NCBI GenBank assembly: GCA_023435025.1
Contig: JAEYSE010000093.1
Location: forward strand, 23,439-87,438
Source of the DNA: Bacillota bacterium
GTDB taxonomy: Bacteria; Bacillota; Clostridia; Christensenellales; CAG-138
Direction of reading: 5' to 3'
Length of the DNA stretch: 64,000 nucleotides
Part shown: piece after piece, positions 7,967-15,137 of the stretch
How the letters are laid out: every line of letters starts with the position of its first letter
Numbering within the stretch: position 1 is the first letter of the stretch
Made by a program: the position numbers and the translations under genes
The notes under the pieces: generated by a model
What the model saw: only the letters and a program-made list of their open reading frames with translations
What the model was told of the DNA's origin: nothing
Database searches by the model: none

Positions 7967-9301
7967 TTACTGAAACCATTCATCATACACCGGAACGCCG
8001 TTGCTGCGGATTTTGGATACGCATTTCGGGTATACCCCGGTGCTTTTAAAACGCCCGTTAAAGCGCCCCTGCCCGTCCGTGGAGCCGTCGGTTTCAAACA
8101 CAAATATGTCCTGCATGCTGACGATATCACCTTCCATGCCAGTGATCTCGGTAATGCTGACTATGCGGCGGGAACCGTCCCGCAGGCGGCTTTGCTGCAC
8201 GATAATATCGAGTGCGGAGGCAATCTGGCTGCGGATGGCATAAAGCGGCATATCTACCCCCGCCATCATCACCATGGTTTCGATACGGGAGATCATATCC
8301 CGCGGGGAGTTGGCATGGCCGGTGGTGAGTGAGCCATCGTGGCCGGTGTTCATGGCCTGGAGCATATCCAACGCCTCGCCAGAACGGACTTCGCCGACTA
8401 TAATACGGTCCGGCCTCATGCGCAGCGTGTTTTTGACTAAATCCCGTATAGTGATTTCCCCCCGCCCCTCCAGGTTGGCCGGGCGGCTTTCAAGCGTAAT
8501 GCAGTGCTGCTGCTTTAATTGCAGCTCCGCAGCGTCTTCTATGGTGACAATGCGCTGATCCGAAGGGATGTACCCGGAAAGCACGTTTAGAAGCGTCGTC
8601 TTGCCGCTGCCCGTTCCGCCTGCCACCATCATATTGAGGTTGCCCTTGACGCAAGCCTCCAAGAAGCTGGCCATACGCGGGGTCAGCGAGCCGAAATTGA
8701 TGAGATCGTGCACGGTAAATGGCGTCTTTGAAAACTTGCGGATGGTGATGACCGGCCCCACAAGCGAAAGCGGGGGGATGATGATATTGACGCGCGAGCC
8801 GTCCTTTAAACGCGCGTCCACCATGGGGCTTGCTTCATCCACATGGCGGCCGATGGCGGAAACAATCTTTTCTACCACCTGCATCACGGCTTCCTCATCC
8901 CGGAAGCGGACGTCGGACAGCTTGATTTTGCCGCCCTGCTCTACAAATACCTGCTTGGGGCCATTGACCATGACTTCCGTAACGCCCGGGTCGTTTAAAA
9001 GCGCCTCAAGCGGCCCCAGGCCCATGACCTCGTTAAACAGCACCGTAGACAGCCGTGAACGTTCCACGCGCGTGATGGTATCCGAATATTCGGCCAGCAC
9101 GTCGTCTATGACGCTTTGCACCTGCGCTGCATCCGGCTCTATGGCGCCTCCGCGCAGCCGGTCGATGACGGCAGTGCGTACGCGGTCAATGATGAGCAGG
9201 TACTGCTCCTGTTTGGTTTCCTCGGCCGTGGCGGTGACTGCCGAGCGCTCCTCGCGCGGGGCATCGTCGGTGGGCCTGTTGAGGCGGCTTTGTAAGCTCA
9301 C
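7967..9301 (-). CDS. tadA: Tad pilus assembly ATPase TadA/CpaF
   Basis: A 444-residue secretion ATPase (VirB11/PulE-like) that powers Flp pilus assembly. Visible are an N-terminal region, GLGPLEALLNDPGVTEVMVNG, Walker A GGTGSGKTT, the Asp-box TIEDAAELQL, and Walker-B-like RPDRIIVGEVRSGEALDMLQ followed by TTGHANSPRDMI. I chose GTG 9301 because GGAGGTGATCC is correctly spaced and GTG overlaps the tadZ stop by four bases (GTGA), the mark of translational coupling. A longer in-frame start at 9391 would lie deep inside tadZ. Confidence 0.95.
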   Translation of the reverse strand: MSLQSRLNRPTDDAPREERSAVTATAEETKQEQYLLIIDRVRTAVIDRLRGGAIEPDAAQVQSVIDDVLAEYSDTITRVERSRLSTVLFNEVMGLGPLEALLNDPGVTEVMVNGPKQVFVEQGGKIKLSDVRFRDEEAVMQVVEKIVSAIGRHVDEASPMVDARLKDGSRVNIIIPPLSLVGPVITIRKFSKTPFTVHDLINFGSLTPRMASFLEACVKGNLNMMVAGGTGSGKTTLLNVLSGYIPSDQRIVTIEDAAELQLKQQHCITLESRPANLEGRGEITIRDLVKNTLRMRPDRIIVGEVRSGEALDMLQAMNTGHDGSLTTGHANSPRDMISRIETMVMMAGVDMPLYAIRSQIASALDIIVQQSRLRDGSRRIVSITEITGMEGDIVSMQDIFVFETDGSTDGQGRFNGRFKSTGVYPKCVSKIRSNGVPVYDEWFQ

Positions 9302-10416
9302 CGGATCACCTCCGATGCAAGCTGGATAAGCTTCCTGCCCAGTGCGGTTCTTGGTTCCTCCAGTACCACCGGGCGGCCGATGCATTGGCACCTGTCGGCC
9401 GTTTTGTCGTCGCGCGGGAGAACATGCGCAGGCATTACGCCCAACACCTTTTGTGCGTCCTTGATGGAAAGAAAAGCTTTATAATCCTTGTTGTACACAT
9501 ACCGGATCTTTTCCTGCAGCTGCAGCGAGGAAAGTACCGCCTGTGTGGTATGCGCCGCTTTGATGGAGCCGATATCCGGCTGCACCACCACAAGCACCTT
9601 GTTGGAATTTTCCATGGCGGTGATTGTGGTATCCGCGAAGTTACTTGGAAGATCGATGAATATGCAGTCAAAGAACGGACGCATGACGGAAAGCACGCTT
9701 TCCACATGCCGCGGCTCCACATATTCCCCGCTTTCGGGGGTGTTTGGGCCTGCAAGGACGCTCAGCCCGCTGTAATGCTGAACGGTAAAGCCGCGCAGCA
9801 CATCCATACTGAGCGTACCGCGCTCCTGCGCAAGCTCTGCAATGGTATCCTTGGGTTGCATATCAAGGTAGAGCGCCACGTTCGCATACTCCAGGGAAAG
9901 ATCGATGATGGCGGTCTTTCGCCCTGCTTTCGCGAGCGCCGCGGCCAGGTTGACGGCAAGCGTGGTCTTGCCTGTGCCGCCTTTGCCGGAATAGACGCTG
10001 ATCACCTGCGTTTTTTGAATGGGCGCCGTTCCCGAAAGTCCTGCACGCACCTGCTCAAGCGCACCGGCACGGCGTACGGCATCTATGATGGCGTCTTCTC
10101 CATCCTCATAGGAAACGACCAGCCGTATGCCGGATTTCAGCGCTTCGCGCGTAAGGGACATGGAGAGCTCCTGGGTTAAAAGCAGCAGTGCACAGCGGGG
10201 CACACTCTGGTAAATGCGCTGCGCAATATCAAGCGCGGCGGCGTTTTCATATAAAATAAGCGCGACGTCGGGCTGCAGGCCTTGGGCCTTCTGTACGCAG
10301 GAAGGCCCAAGATCGCCATAACCGACGATGACGATATCCTCGGTGCTTAAAATCCCCTTGATGCGGTAGCGCGCATCCTTATCACTGCTGATGACAAATA
10401 CCCGTAGCTGTTCCAT
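9298..10416 (-). CDS. tadZ: Tad pilus localisation ATPase TadZ/CpaE
   Basis: A 372-residue protein with two parts. Residues about 1-110 resemble a receiver domain (LRVFVISSDKDARYRI, LLLLTQELS) but lack the usual phospho-Asp context. Residues from about 135 are a MinD/ParA ATPase with the deviant Walker A SGKGGTGKTT, and IIDLSLEYANVALYLD and FIDLPSNF as switch regions. TadZ/CpaE proteins place the Tad machine at the cell pole. It sits between cpaB and tadA, overlapping the latter by four bases. Confidence 0.92.
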   Translation of the reverse strand: MEQLRVFVISSDKDARYRIKGILSTEDIVIVGYGDLGPSCVQKAQGLQPDVALILYENAAALDIAQRIYQSVPRCALLLLTQELSMSLTREALKSGIRLVVSYEDGEDAIIDAVRRAGALEQVRAGLSGTAPIQKTQVISVYSGKGGTGKTTLAVNLAAALAKAGRKTAIIDLSLEYANVALYLDMQPKDTIAELAQERGTLSMDVLRGFTVQHYSGLSVLAGPNTPESGEYVEPRHVESVLSVMRPFFDCIFIDLPSNFADTTITAMENSNKVLVVVQPDIGSIKAAHTTQAVLSSLQLQEKIRYVYNKDYKAFLSIKDAQKVLGVMPAHVLPRDDKTADRCQCIGRPVVLEEPRTALGRKLIQLASEVIR

Positions 10417-10426
10417 TTAAAATCTC

Positions 10427-11170
10427 CTACGCGACATCCTTGTATTCGTACACCGGATGCACATACACCGGCGGGGAAACTTTATCCTGATCCTCCGAGC
10501 CACGCAGCAGGAGGTAGATTTGCTGGTTTTGGGTGGCAAAGTAGAGCTTCATGGCGTCTGAAGGCGTGAGTTCCACGGTAATGGACGAATACGTGTAGTT
10601 GTAATTGGCCTCGGTCTGAGTCTCCACCTGGGGCCGGGCGGCGACCTCCAATATCAGCACATTCTCAAGCAGCATCTCAACAGCGGGGATTTCCGTGATT
10701 GCGCCTGTTTCTTCATCCTCTTTTGTAGTCACGGTGGTGGCCATGATATCCACATAGTCGTTTTTATTCAGGTAAAAGCCAACGCCGGAAATCTCATCGC
10801 TGGCGAACGTGACGGCGCGCATGCCATCCTTGACAACATAAGAAAGCTTGCCGCCCACCGCAGTATCGTCTGAAGCGATGCTGCCTGCTTCGATCTGCTG
10901 CCCGGCCGGAATGCGGTAGCGGCTCATTTTCCCCACGACATCCTCCAGATTTGTGGCGGCGCCAGGACTAATCCATTCCACGGCGGTGGTGGTGAGCGTC
11001 ACCATGTCCGACGTGATCCTTGCGTTTTCCTCTATGGGGACAGTTGATACCACCACAGTGCCCGTATGTACGACGACAGTCGCCTTTTCTTCGAGCTGCG
11101 CGGCATATAAATATACCGCAACCCCGGTCAGCAGCGCTACGAACACGGCTATGATGTATATCTTCTTCAT
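10427..11170 (-). CDS. cpaB: Flp pilus assembly protein CpaB/RcpC
   Basis: A 247-residue protein with one N-terminal membrane helix (IYIIAVFVALLTGVAVYLYA) and an external SAF-like domain: VVVSTVPIEENARITSDMVT, YRIPAGQQIEAGSI, and AVTFASDEISGVGFYLNKNDYVDIMAT. In Gram-negatives RcpC/CpaB works with the secretin; here it is likely an envelope-anchored pilus assembly factor, since no secretin gene is present. ATG 11170 follows AGGGGGATG; an upstream in-frame start at 11206 has no better site. Confidence 0.88.
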   Translation of the reverse strand: MKKIYIIAVFVALLTGVAVYLYAAQLEEKATVVVHTGTVVVSTVPIEENARITSDMVTLTTTAVEWISPGAATNLEDVVGKMSRYRIPAGQQIEAGSIASDDTAVGGKLSYVVKDGMRAVTFASDEISGVGFYLNKNDYVDIMATTVTTKEDEETGAITEIPAVEMLLENVLILEVAARPQVETQTEANYNYTYSSITVELTPSDAMKLYFATQNQQIYLLLRGSEDQDKVSPPVYVHPVYEYKDVA

Positions 11171-11242
11171 GCATCCCCCTGCGGCTGGAAAAGCCGTTAC
11201 TATCAACTTCAGTTCATAGATAGGTCTTTTGATGTGGTTCCG

Positions 11243-11635
11243 CTAAACCTTCATTGTGGTCTTAGCGGATAATAAGAACGTGTCCCCTGGCGTAAATATG
11301 ACCGCCATTGGCGTAAGGGTAGGGACTGCCTTGGTAACAGCAACGGAAATATCATTCCCGGATTTATTGAGCGTGACGGTAAGCGTACCCGGGCCAACCA
11401 CCATGCCCTGCACAAGCGAGGTTACGTCCGCTGTCAGCGTTGCGTCCTCCGCATGGACGATTGCGTAGCGCGCGCCCTCCCGGCTGCCGTTTTCCACACT
11501 CATCTGGTTGTAAAAGTACCAGCCTATTTCCATGATGCCCATGAGCAGCAACAAAAGAAGCGGGAGGGTGATGGCCATTTCCACCAACGCCTGCCCACGT
11601 TCACGACGTGCCTTTTTATGCTCAACTGCCTGCAT
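11243..11635 (-). CDS. tadE: TadE-like pseudopilin
   Basis: A 130-residue protein with the TadE pattern: a basic head, RGQALVEMAITLPLLLLLL (the Gly-Gln-Ala-x-x-Glu prepilin-like segment and hydrophobic helix), then NQMSVENGSREGARYAI and a small beta-rich C-terminal domain. Pseudopilins of this type are processed by the prepilin peptidase. It follows the Flp gene after a strong hairpin that may lower its expression relative to the major pilin. Confidence 0.88.
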   Translation of the reverse strand: MQAVEHKKARRERGQALVEMAITLPLLLLLLMGIMEIGWYFYNQMSVENGSREGARYAIVHAEDATLTADVTSLVQGMVVGPGTLTVTLNKSGNDISVAVTKAVPTLTPMAVIFTPGDTFLLSAKTTMKV

Positions 11636-11666
11636 GGATTTCCCTCCATCCGCATAAAGAGAACTA

Positions 11667-11695
11667 CTGCCGCCCGCACGCTGTGCGGGCGGCAG
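11667..11695 (-). terminator. Strong hairpin between flp and tadE (attenuator or processing stem)
   Basis: A perfect 13-bp GC-rich stem (CTGCCGCCCGCAC / GTGCGGGCGGCAG) with a 3-base loop lies just after the flp stop on the minus strand. It lacks a clean U-tract (TAGTTCTCTTT), so partial termination or mRNA 3'-end protection of the pilin message is more likely than full termination. Confidence 0.6.
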
Positions 11696-11715
11696 CTATT
11701 TGGCATTGTCGCAAA

Positions 11716-11904
11716 TTATGTCCCTGCAGTTATGTTGGGAACCTGATTAATGGCTGTTTCCGCCTCGGAAAAGATCTTCGTAACTTTGGGTCCGAGCGCG
11801 ATGAGCACCGTTATCGCCGCAACGGCGATCAAACCAAGGATAAGGCCGTATTCTACCATGCCCTGGCCGTTTTCATCCTTGAGGATTTCGATGAACTTTT
11901 TCAT
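11716..11904 (-). CDS. flp: Flp-type major pilin precursor
   Basis: A 62-residue Flp pilin. The leader MKKFIEILKDENGQG is followed by the processing junction Gly then MVEYGLILGLIAVAAI. This keeps the Glu at mature position +3 (if cut after Gly) and the Glu-Tyr pair typical of Flp pilins. Mature product is about 47 residues, almost all hydrophobic helix plus a short tail. AAGGAG precedes ATG 11904. The prepilin peptidase gene lies directly upstream. Confidence 0.93.
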   Translation of the reverse strand: MKKFIEILKDENGQGMVEYGLILGLIAVAAITVLIALGPKVTKIFSEAETAINQVPNITAGT

Positions 11905-11926
11905 GGTTTTTCTCCTTCTCTAAACA

Positions 11927-12580
11927 TTATTTCAGTACCGTTTGCAACACTGGAAACACCAACGTGCTCATCACGCCCAGAGAAAGGTAGGGGCCGACCG
12001 CTGCAAAAGATTTGATGGTGCCCCGGCGGGAGAGGTAGAGGTATACGGCATACGCGCCCAACGCGAGCGCCATCACCGCCGTTACCTGCAAAAACCCCGC
12101 AAACCCAAGGCCCAGCCCAATCACCGTTGCATACTTGATATCCCCCCAGCCGATGTTCATGCCCATTTTGGATGGGAGCATGAATACGACCGCCGCGATG
12201 AGCGCACCCAATAGTTTGCCTGTCAGCTCCTGCGCTGCGCTTCCCCCCGCAACCTCGCCGAGTATAAATACCAGCAGCAAGGCTACTAAAAGCTCATTGG
12301 GGATCCGACGAGTTACAAGATCCACCGCGCTTAAGCACAGCATGATTTCAAACACGCAAGCAAATTGGATCAACCGAACCGCCCCCGCCGTTTGATTGGC
12401 GGCGGCGATGAGCGCCCAGCTCAACGCGCAGACAAACACCCATGCCTCTGCGGAGTAGGTTCCGCTTAATACGCGGCTCTCGCAGGGTTCCCCTTGGCGG
12501 TCACGGACCAGCTTTTTGGCAAGCGCCCGGGTGGGAATTGCCAGAAGCGCCCCGATCAATGCGAATATGGGTATTGCCAT
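11927..12580 (-). CDS. tadV: A24-family prepilin peptidase (TadV/CpaA)
   Basis: A 217-residue polytopic protease that processes Flp and TadE-type prepilins. The two catalytic aspartates are seen in CLSAVDLVTRRIPNE and in the GxGD motif GWGDIKYATVIGLGLG. It has about six membrane spans and is short, like other TadV enzymes without the methyltransferase region. ATG 12580 has an ideal AAGGAGGCCCAAT site. The longer open frame up to 12757 runs through the terminator and aptamer of the leader and is not coding. Confidence 0.92.
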   Translation of the reverse strand: MAIPIFALIGALLAIPTRALAKKLVRDRQGEPCESRVLSGTYSAEAWVFVCALSWALIAAANQTAGAVRLIQFACVFEIMLCLSAVDLVTRRIPNELLVALLLVFILGEVAGGSAAQELTGKLLGALIAAVVFMLPSKMGMNIGWGDIKYATVIGLGLGFAGFLQVTAVMALALGAYAVYLYLSRRGTIKSFAAVGPYLSLGVMSTLVFPVLQTVLK

Positions 12581-12612
12581 ATTGGGCCTCCTTAGTTGGT
12601 TTAGCCTAAGAA

Positions 12613-12643
12613 GCTTTTCTTTGTTTTTTAAGCAAAGAAAAGC
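12613..12643 (-). other. AU-rich hairpin overlapping the U-tract of terminator C
   Basis: CTTTTCTTTG pairs with CAAAGAAAAG (extendable by one G-C pair) around a 9-base loop. Its first arm is exactly the U-rich tail of the preceding terminator, so the two structures compete or stack. This may tune termination just before tadV. Confidence 0.5.
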
Positions 12644-12669
12644 CTCTATTCGGGTCTCCGAATAGCGGC
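12632..12669 (-). terminator. Intrinsic terminator C, downstream of the third aptamer
   Basis: On the minus strand GCC-G-CTATTCGG pairs with CCGAATAG-A-GGC, followed by TTTTCTTTG. It lies between the third GEMM-like aptamer and tadV, as expected for the expression platform of a transcriptional riboswitch. Confidence 0.75.
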
Positions 12670-12738
12670 CTCTTTGTTTTTGCGCTGCATCCGTTTTTAG
12701 AGAAGGATGGCAAAGACGCAAACAAAAGCGCGGCTTCA

Positions 12739-12826
12739 TTCGGCAGCTGGCTGTCATGGGCGATTTTATTCGCCTTTAGACCCTGTAGCTTTGCGTAACA
12801 GCCTTTCGACTGGCTTGCCATTATCG
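12739..12826 (-). promoter_or_regulatory. GEMM-I-like cyclic dinucleotide riboswitch aptamer, copy C
   Basis: On the minus strand the order of GEMM-I elements is kept: ATGGCAAGCC, a GAAA tetraloop closing the first hairpin, ACGCAAAGC, GGTCTAAAGGCG, and a closing arm CAGCCAGCTGCC. It is the most divergent copy: GGCAAGCC instead of GGCAAACC, TACGC instead of GACGC, and GGTCTA instead of GGCCTA. The G at the position I align with Vc2 G20 is present. It may have weaker or altered binding. Confidence 0.75.
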
Positions 12827-12829
12827 GGA

Positions 12830-13080
12830 AGATGACTTTTGTAGTACTCTTCGTTTTGTCCCGGCTCCAGCCGGGGGCTCACGATTTGCCGCTTTTTAGC
12901 GGCGAGGCTTACCTGTGTACGTAAAGCCCTTCTACCCGGCGCAAAAAGGCGAATGCCGGCGCCTTGCATCGGTGCGGGTATTCTTTGCGTCCGCCCGTGT
13001 GGGAGGTCGGGGGAGCGCTTGCCCGCAAAACTGAAGTATCCCTTTGATGCGCGTTTCATCCGCGCACCCGTATCACCTCC
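12830..13080 (-). other. Structured leader between riboswitch B and C, no supported gene
   Basis: This 250-base stretch contains several local stems on the minus strand: GCCGCT-AAAA-AGCGGC, CCCGGC-TGGA-GCCGGG, and AAGGCG...CGCCTT followed by TTTGC. It also has an isolated GGACGCAAAG that resembles a GEMM core but lacks the tetraloop hairpin. A 97-codon frame beginning at 13059 has no recognisable protein character. I cannot assign a known RNA family. Confidence 0.4.
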
Positions 13081-13142
13081 TCTCTAAAAATCGCGGCACT
13101 TATGATTAAGTTGGGCCGTCGTCAGCCCTTCCATGGGAACTG

Positions 13143-13178
13143 AAAACAAAAATGGCAACCGCTTGTTCGCAGTTGCCA
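13143..13178 (-). terminator. Intrinsic terminator B, downstream of the second aptamer
   Basis: GGCAACTGC pairs with GCGGTTGCC (one U-G) around a 6-base loop, followed by ATTTTTGTTTT. The first arm GGCAACTG is exactly complementary to CAGTTGCC at the 3' edge of aptamer B, giving a ready antiterminator. Confidence 0.85.
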
Positions 13179-13226
13179 AAACTGTTCCATAAATTCCGGG
13201 GCAATATACTGCCACGGCCATGAAAA

Positions 13227-13309
13227 AGCGGCAACTGGCTGCCTTAGGCGTATTCGCCTTTAGGCCCTTTAGCTTTGCGTCGCTGCCTTTCGGCAGGTTT
13301 GCTATTAAT
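13227..13309 (-). promoter_or_regulatory. GEMM-I riboswitch aptamer, copy B (A at position 20)
   Basis: Minus-strand order: ATAGCAAACC, hairpin CTGCC-GAAA-GGCAG, GACGCAAAGC, GGGCCTA, hairpin AGGCG-AATA-CGCCT, closing arm GGCAGCCAGTTGCC. All GEMM-I landmarks are present, including the GAAA tetraloop and its receptor region. The base before GCAAACC is A, where the c-di-GMP aptamer Vc2 has G20. In GEMM-Ib RNAs of Geobacter an A here accompanies 3',3'-cGAMP recognition. Confidence 0.88.
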
Positions 13310-13328
13310 ACACTCTTTTTGCTGGCCG

Positions 13329-13361
13329 CCGGTAACATTTTAAGCAAATGACCGGCGGATT
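13329..13361 (-). other. Hairpin after the tadG-like gene
   Basis: CCGCCGGT and ACCGGCGG form an 8-bp outer stem, with CATTT/AAATG as an inner stem and a small bulge. No U-tract follows, so it is more likely an RNA-stabilising or processing stem than a terminator. It separates the tadG-like message from riboswitch B. Confidence 0.45.
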
Positions 13362-13414
13362 AAGCAGAATCTTTTTTTCTCTTTCTCTTTTATCGTTACA
13401 AACAGCACCAAACT

Positions 13415-14818
13415 TTAGCGGATCAAACGAATTTTTTCTACGTCTGGTCCAAAAACTTCGGGCGGTATATCCGGTGGGCGCGCCTCAAGGTTGGCTGGTA
13501 TCCCAATGAGCCGATACGCAATCAAGCTGCCAAAGAACCGAGTATTGTTTCCACTCAATTCTACACTTCCCTTGGGCGCATATACCACACCGGATACCCT
13601 TGTATCCCCCGTTACCATGTAGATATTGCCGTTTTTTGAGTATACGCAGACGCTATCCGTCTGGCGCATCTGCATGCCGTTTCCGTTGAAGGTGATGTTC
13701 CCCCCGGCAAATACATTGCCCGTACCGGTAAAACTGTTGCCCATGTTGAGCTTGCCTTCGGCAAAAATTGTCCCGTCATGCGTGACGGAGCCGCCGGTGA
13801 AATTGATATCCTCACCGGAATAAAGCGTACCTGTTCCGACATAGCTGTTGCCAAACGTAATGGTCCCCGTCACATATAGGTTACCATTCAGCGTGCATAC
13901 CGGCGCTTCGCCCGTAATCTTGAGATCTCCGTTCACATATACGTTGCCGTTCAGCACTGCGCGGCCCATCTCCAGGTTGCCGTCGACATAAAGCGTATTG
14001 CCACCCGTCAGCACGGCTTTTCCTGCAATTTTCAAATTCCCCATGCAGTGCATGGTATTGTTGATTGCGGCCTCCGTGCAGTTGATTGTGGTACTGCCCG
14101 TCATCACCGTATAGCTAGAGAACGTCTGATACGCGTTCCACGGGAGGTTGCCCGAGCCAAGGTTGGTATATGTTGCAGGTCTCTGGGGCAGCGTTGGCTG
14201 CTTCGGGCGCGTTTGGGCTTCCACACCAGAAAAGTCCGGCATATCGATAAACGGCGCTCCGGGCACCTGCGAACCCGCTGTCATGGTAGAGGTATTGATA
14301 TATACCTCGTCACACGCTTCGGCTGCGCCCGTAATTCTACCCCAGCCGGGGCTTGCGTGCAGAGAGCCATTGGAATGAATGTTGCCTTGGATATTGAAGT
14401 TGCCGCCCATCTTGAATGTATAATCCGGATCGCCGCTGAAGAGTAGGTAATCGTAGGGCCACAGGCCGTTTTCCTTATACTTTTCCGCGCTGGCACCGGC
14501 AGATACGGCATTCGTTACCTTGCCCATTACGGTGGAAAAGCCCGCCTGTACCTCTTCCCTGCCCACCGCAGTAATGACCATATTGGAGTTTTCAAAGGAG
14601 ATGATGACCTCATCTTTGGAAAAGCCGTTCTGTTCAATGTAGTATTCGGCTTCCCGCTTCGCCGCGACCGTATCGGGCAGCATAGAGGCCCCCGCCATGA
14701 CGGCCGCGTCAAGCGCCGTTTGCAATCTCGAGTTTTGCAGGTACAGTACACTGCCATCCACGGCCAAAGCGCCAAACGCCATCAGGACCGAAAGCGCGAT
14801 CGCCACCACAATCAGCAC
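13415..14818 (-). CDS. TadG-like pilus-associated protein with repeat-rich C-terminus
   Basis: A 467-residue protein. The first 50 residues match the TadE/TadG head: LIVVAIALSVLMAFGALAVD, then VLYLQNSRLQTALDAAVMAGA. After residue 130 it becomes rich in Gly/Asn/Thr with a repeating pattern of short strands (GNLKIAG, DGNLEMG, NGNVYVNGDLKI, NGNLYVTGTITF, GGNITFNG), which suggests a beta-helix or bactofilin-like fold outside the cell. Starts at GTG 14818 (AAGGAG ten bases before, in-frame TGA just upstream), so the usual short cytoplasmic head is nearly absent. It is the first gene after riboswitch A. Confidence 0.75.
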   Translation of the reverse strand: MLIVVAIALSVLMAFGALAVDGSVLYLQNSRLQTALDAAVMAGASMLPDTVAAKREAEYYIEQNGFSKDEVIISFENSNMVITAVGREEVQAGFSTVMGKVTNAVSAGASAEKYKENGLWPYDYLLFSGDPDYTFKMGGNFNIQGNIHSNGSLHASPGWGRITGAAEACDEVYINTSTMTAGSQVPGAPFIDMPDFSGVEAQTRPKQPTLPQRPATYTNLGSGNLPWNAYQTFSSYTVMTGSTTINCTEAAINNTMHCMGNLKIAGKAVLTGGNTLYVDGNLEMGRAVLNGNVYVNGDLKITGEAPVCTLNGNLYVTGTITFGNSYVGTGTLYSGEDINFTGGSVTHDGTIFAEGKLNMGNSFTGTGNVFAGGNITFNGNGMQMRQTDSVCVYSKNGNIYMVTGDTRVSGVVYAPKGSVELSGNNTRFFGSLIAYRLIGIPANLEARPPDIPPEVFGPDVEKIRLIR

Positions 14819-14886
14819 AGGCGTTCAGCTCCTTCCCCGCGGCAGCATCCGCCGCTCAAGCCAGGCACGTTCCATTCACGCCAACG

Positions 14887-14922
14887 AACAAAAGAAAGCA
14901 GCCAACCCGAAGGGTCAGCTGC
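14887..14922 (-). terminator. Intrinsic terminator A, downstream of the first aptamer
   Basis: An 11-bp stem (GCAGCTGACCC / GGGTTGGCTGC, two wobble pairs) with a TTCG loop, followed by TTTCTTTTG. Its second arm TGGCTGC is complementary to GCAGCCA at the 3' side of aptamer A, so aptamer and terminator are mutually linked. Confidence 0.85.
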
Positions 14923-14964
14923 CAAACATCCAACACATGCCTAAACAGGCATATTGCATGATTG

Positions 14965-15050
14965 ATGCGGCAACTGGCTGCCTTGGGTCAATATGACCGG
15001 TAGGCCCTTTAGCTTTGCGTCACCGGCTTTCACCGGCTTTGCCTTTATCG
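14965..15050 (-). promoter_or_regulatory. GEMM-I cyclic di-GMP riboswitch aptamer, copy A
   Basis: Minus strand: AAAGGCAAAGCC, hairpin CCGGT-GAAA-GCCGG, GACGCAAAGC, AAGGGCCTA, a second hairpin (GGTCATATTGACC), and closing arm GGCAGCCAGTTGCC. GGCAA and TTGCC can form the basal helix. The aligned position 20 is G, as in c-di-GMP-binding RNAs. It starts about 25 bases after the predicted transcription start and controls the tadG-like gene and possibly the whole operon. Confidence 0.92.
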
Positions 15051-15079
15051 CTTAACAGATTGCTCCATTAAGTAATCAC

Positions 15080-15108
15080 AGTATAGTACATGCATATATG
15101 GTTGTCAA
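15080..15108 (-). promoter_or_regulatory. Sigma-A promoter of the Tad operon
   Basis: Minus strand TTGACA (15103-15108), a 17-base spacer, and TATACT (15080-15085). Both hexamers are at or near consensus. The start of transcription would fall near 15073, immediately before aptamer A. Confidence 0.8.
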
Positions 15109-15137
15109 ACAGTTTTTTGCAAATTATAACAGCAATT

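Noticed and set aside
12766..13059. 97-codon frame after GGAGGTGATACGG
   Set aside because: The RBS-like stretch is good but the product is Arg/Pro-rich without domain character and overlaps aptamer C. I treat it as leader RNA.
13084..13347. 87-codon open frame on the minus strand
   Set aside because: It runs straight through riboswitch aptamer B and its terminator; its residues (for example KGSDAKLKGLKAN) are simply the translated aptamer core.
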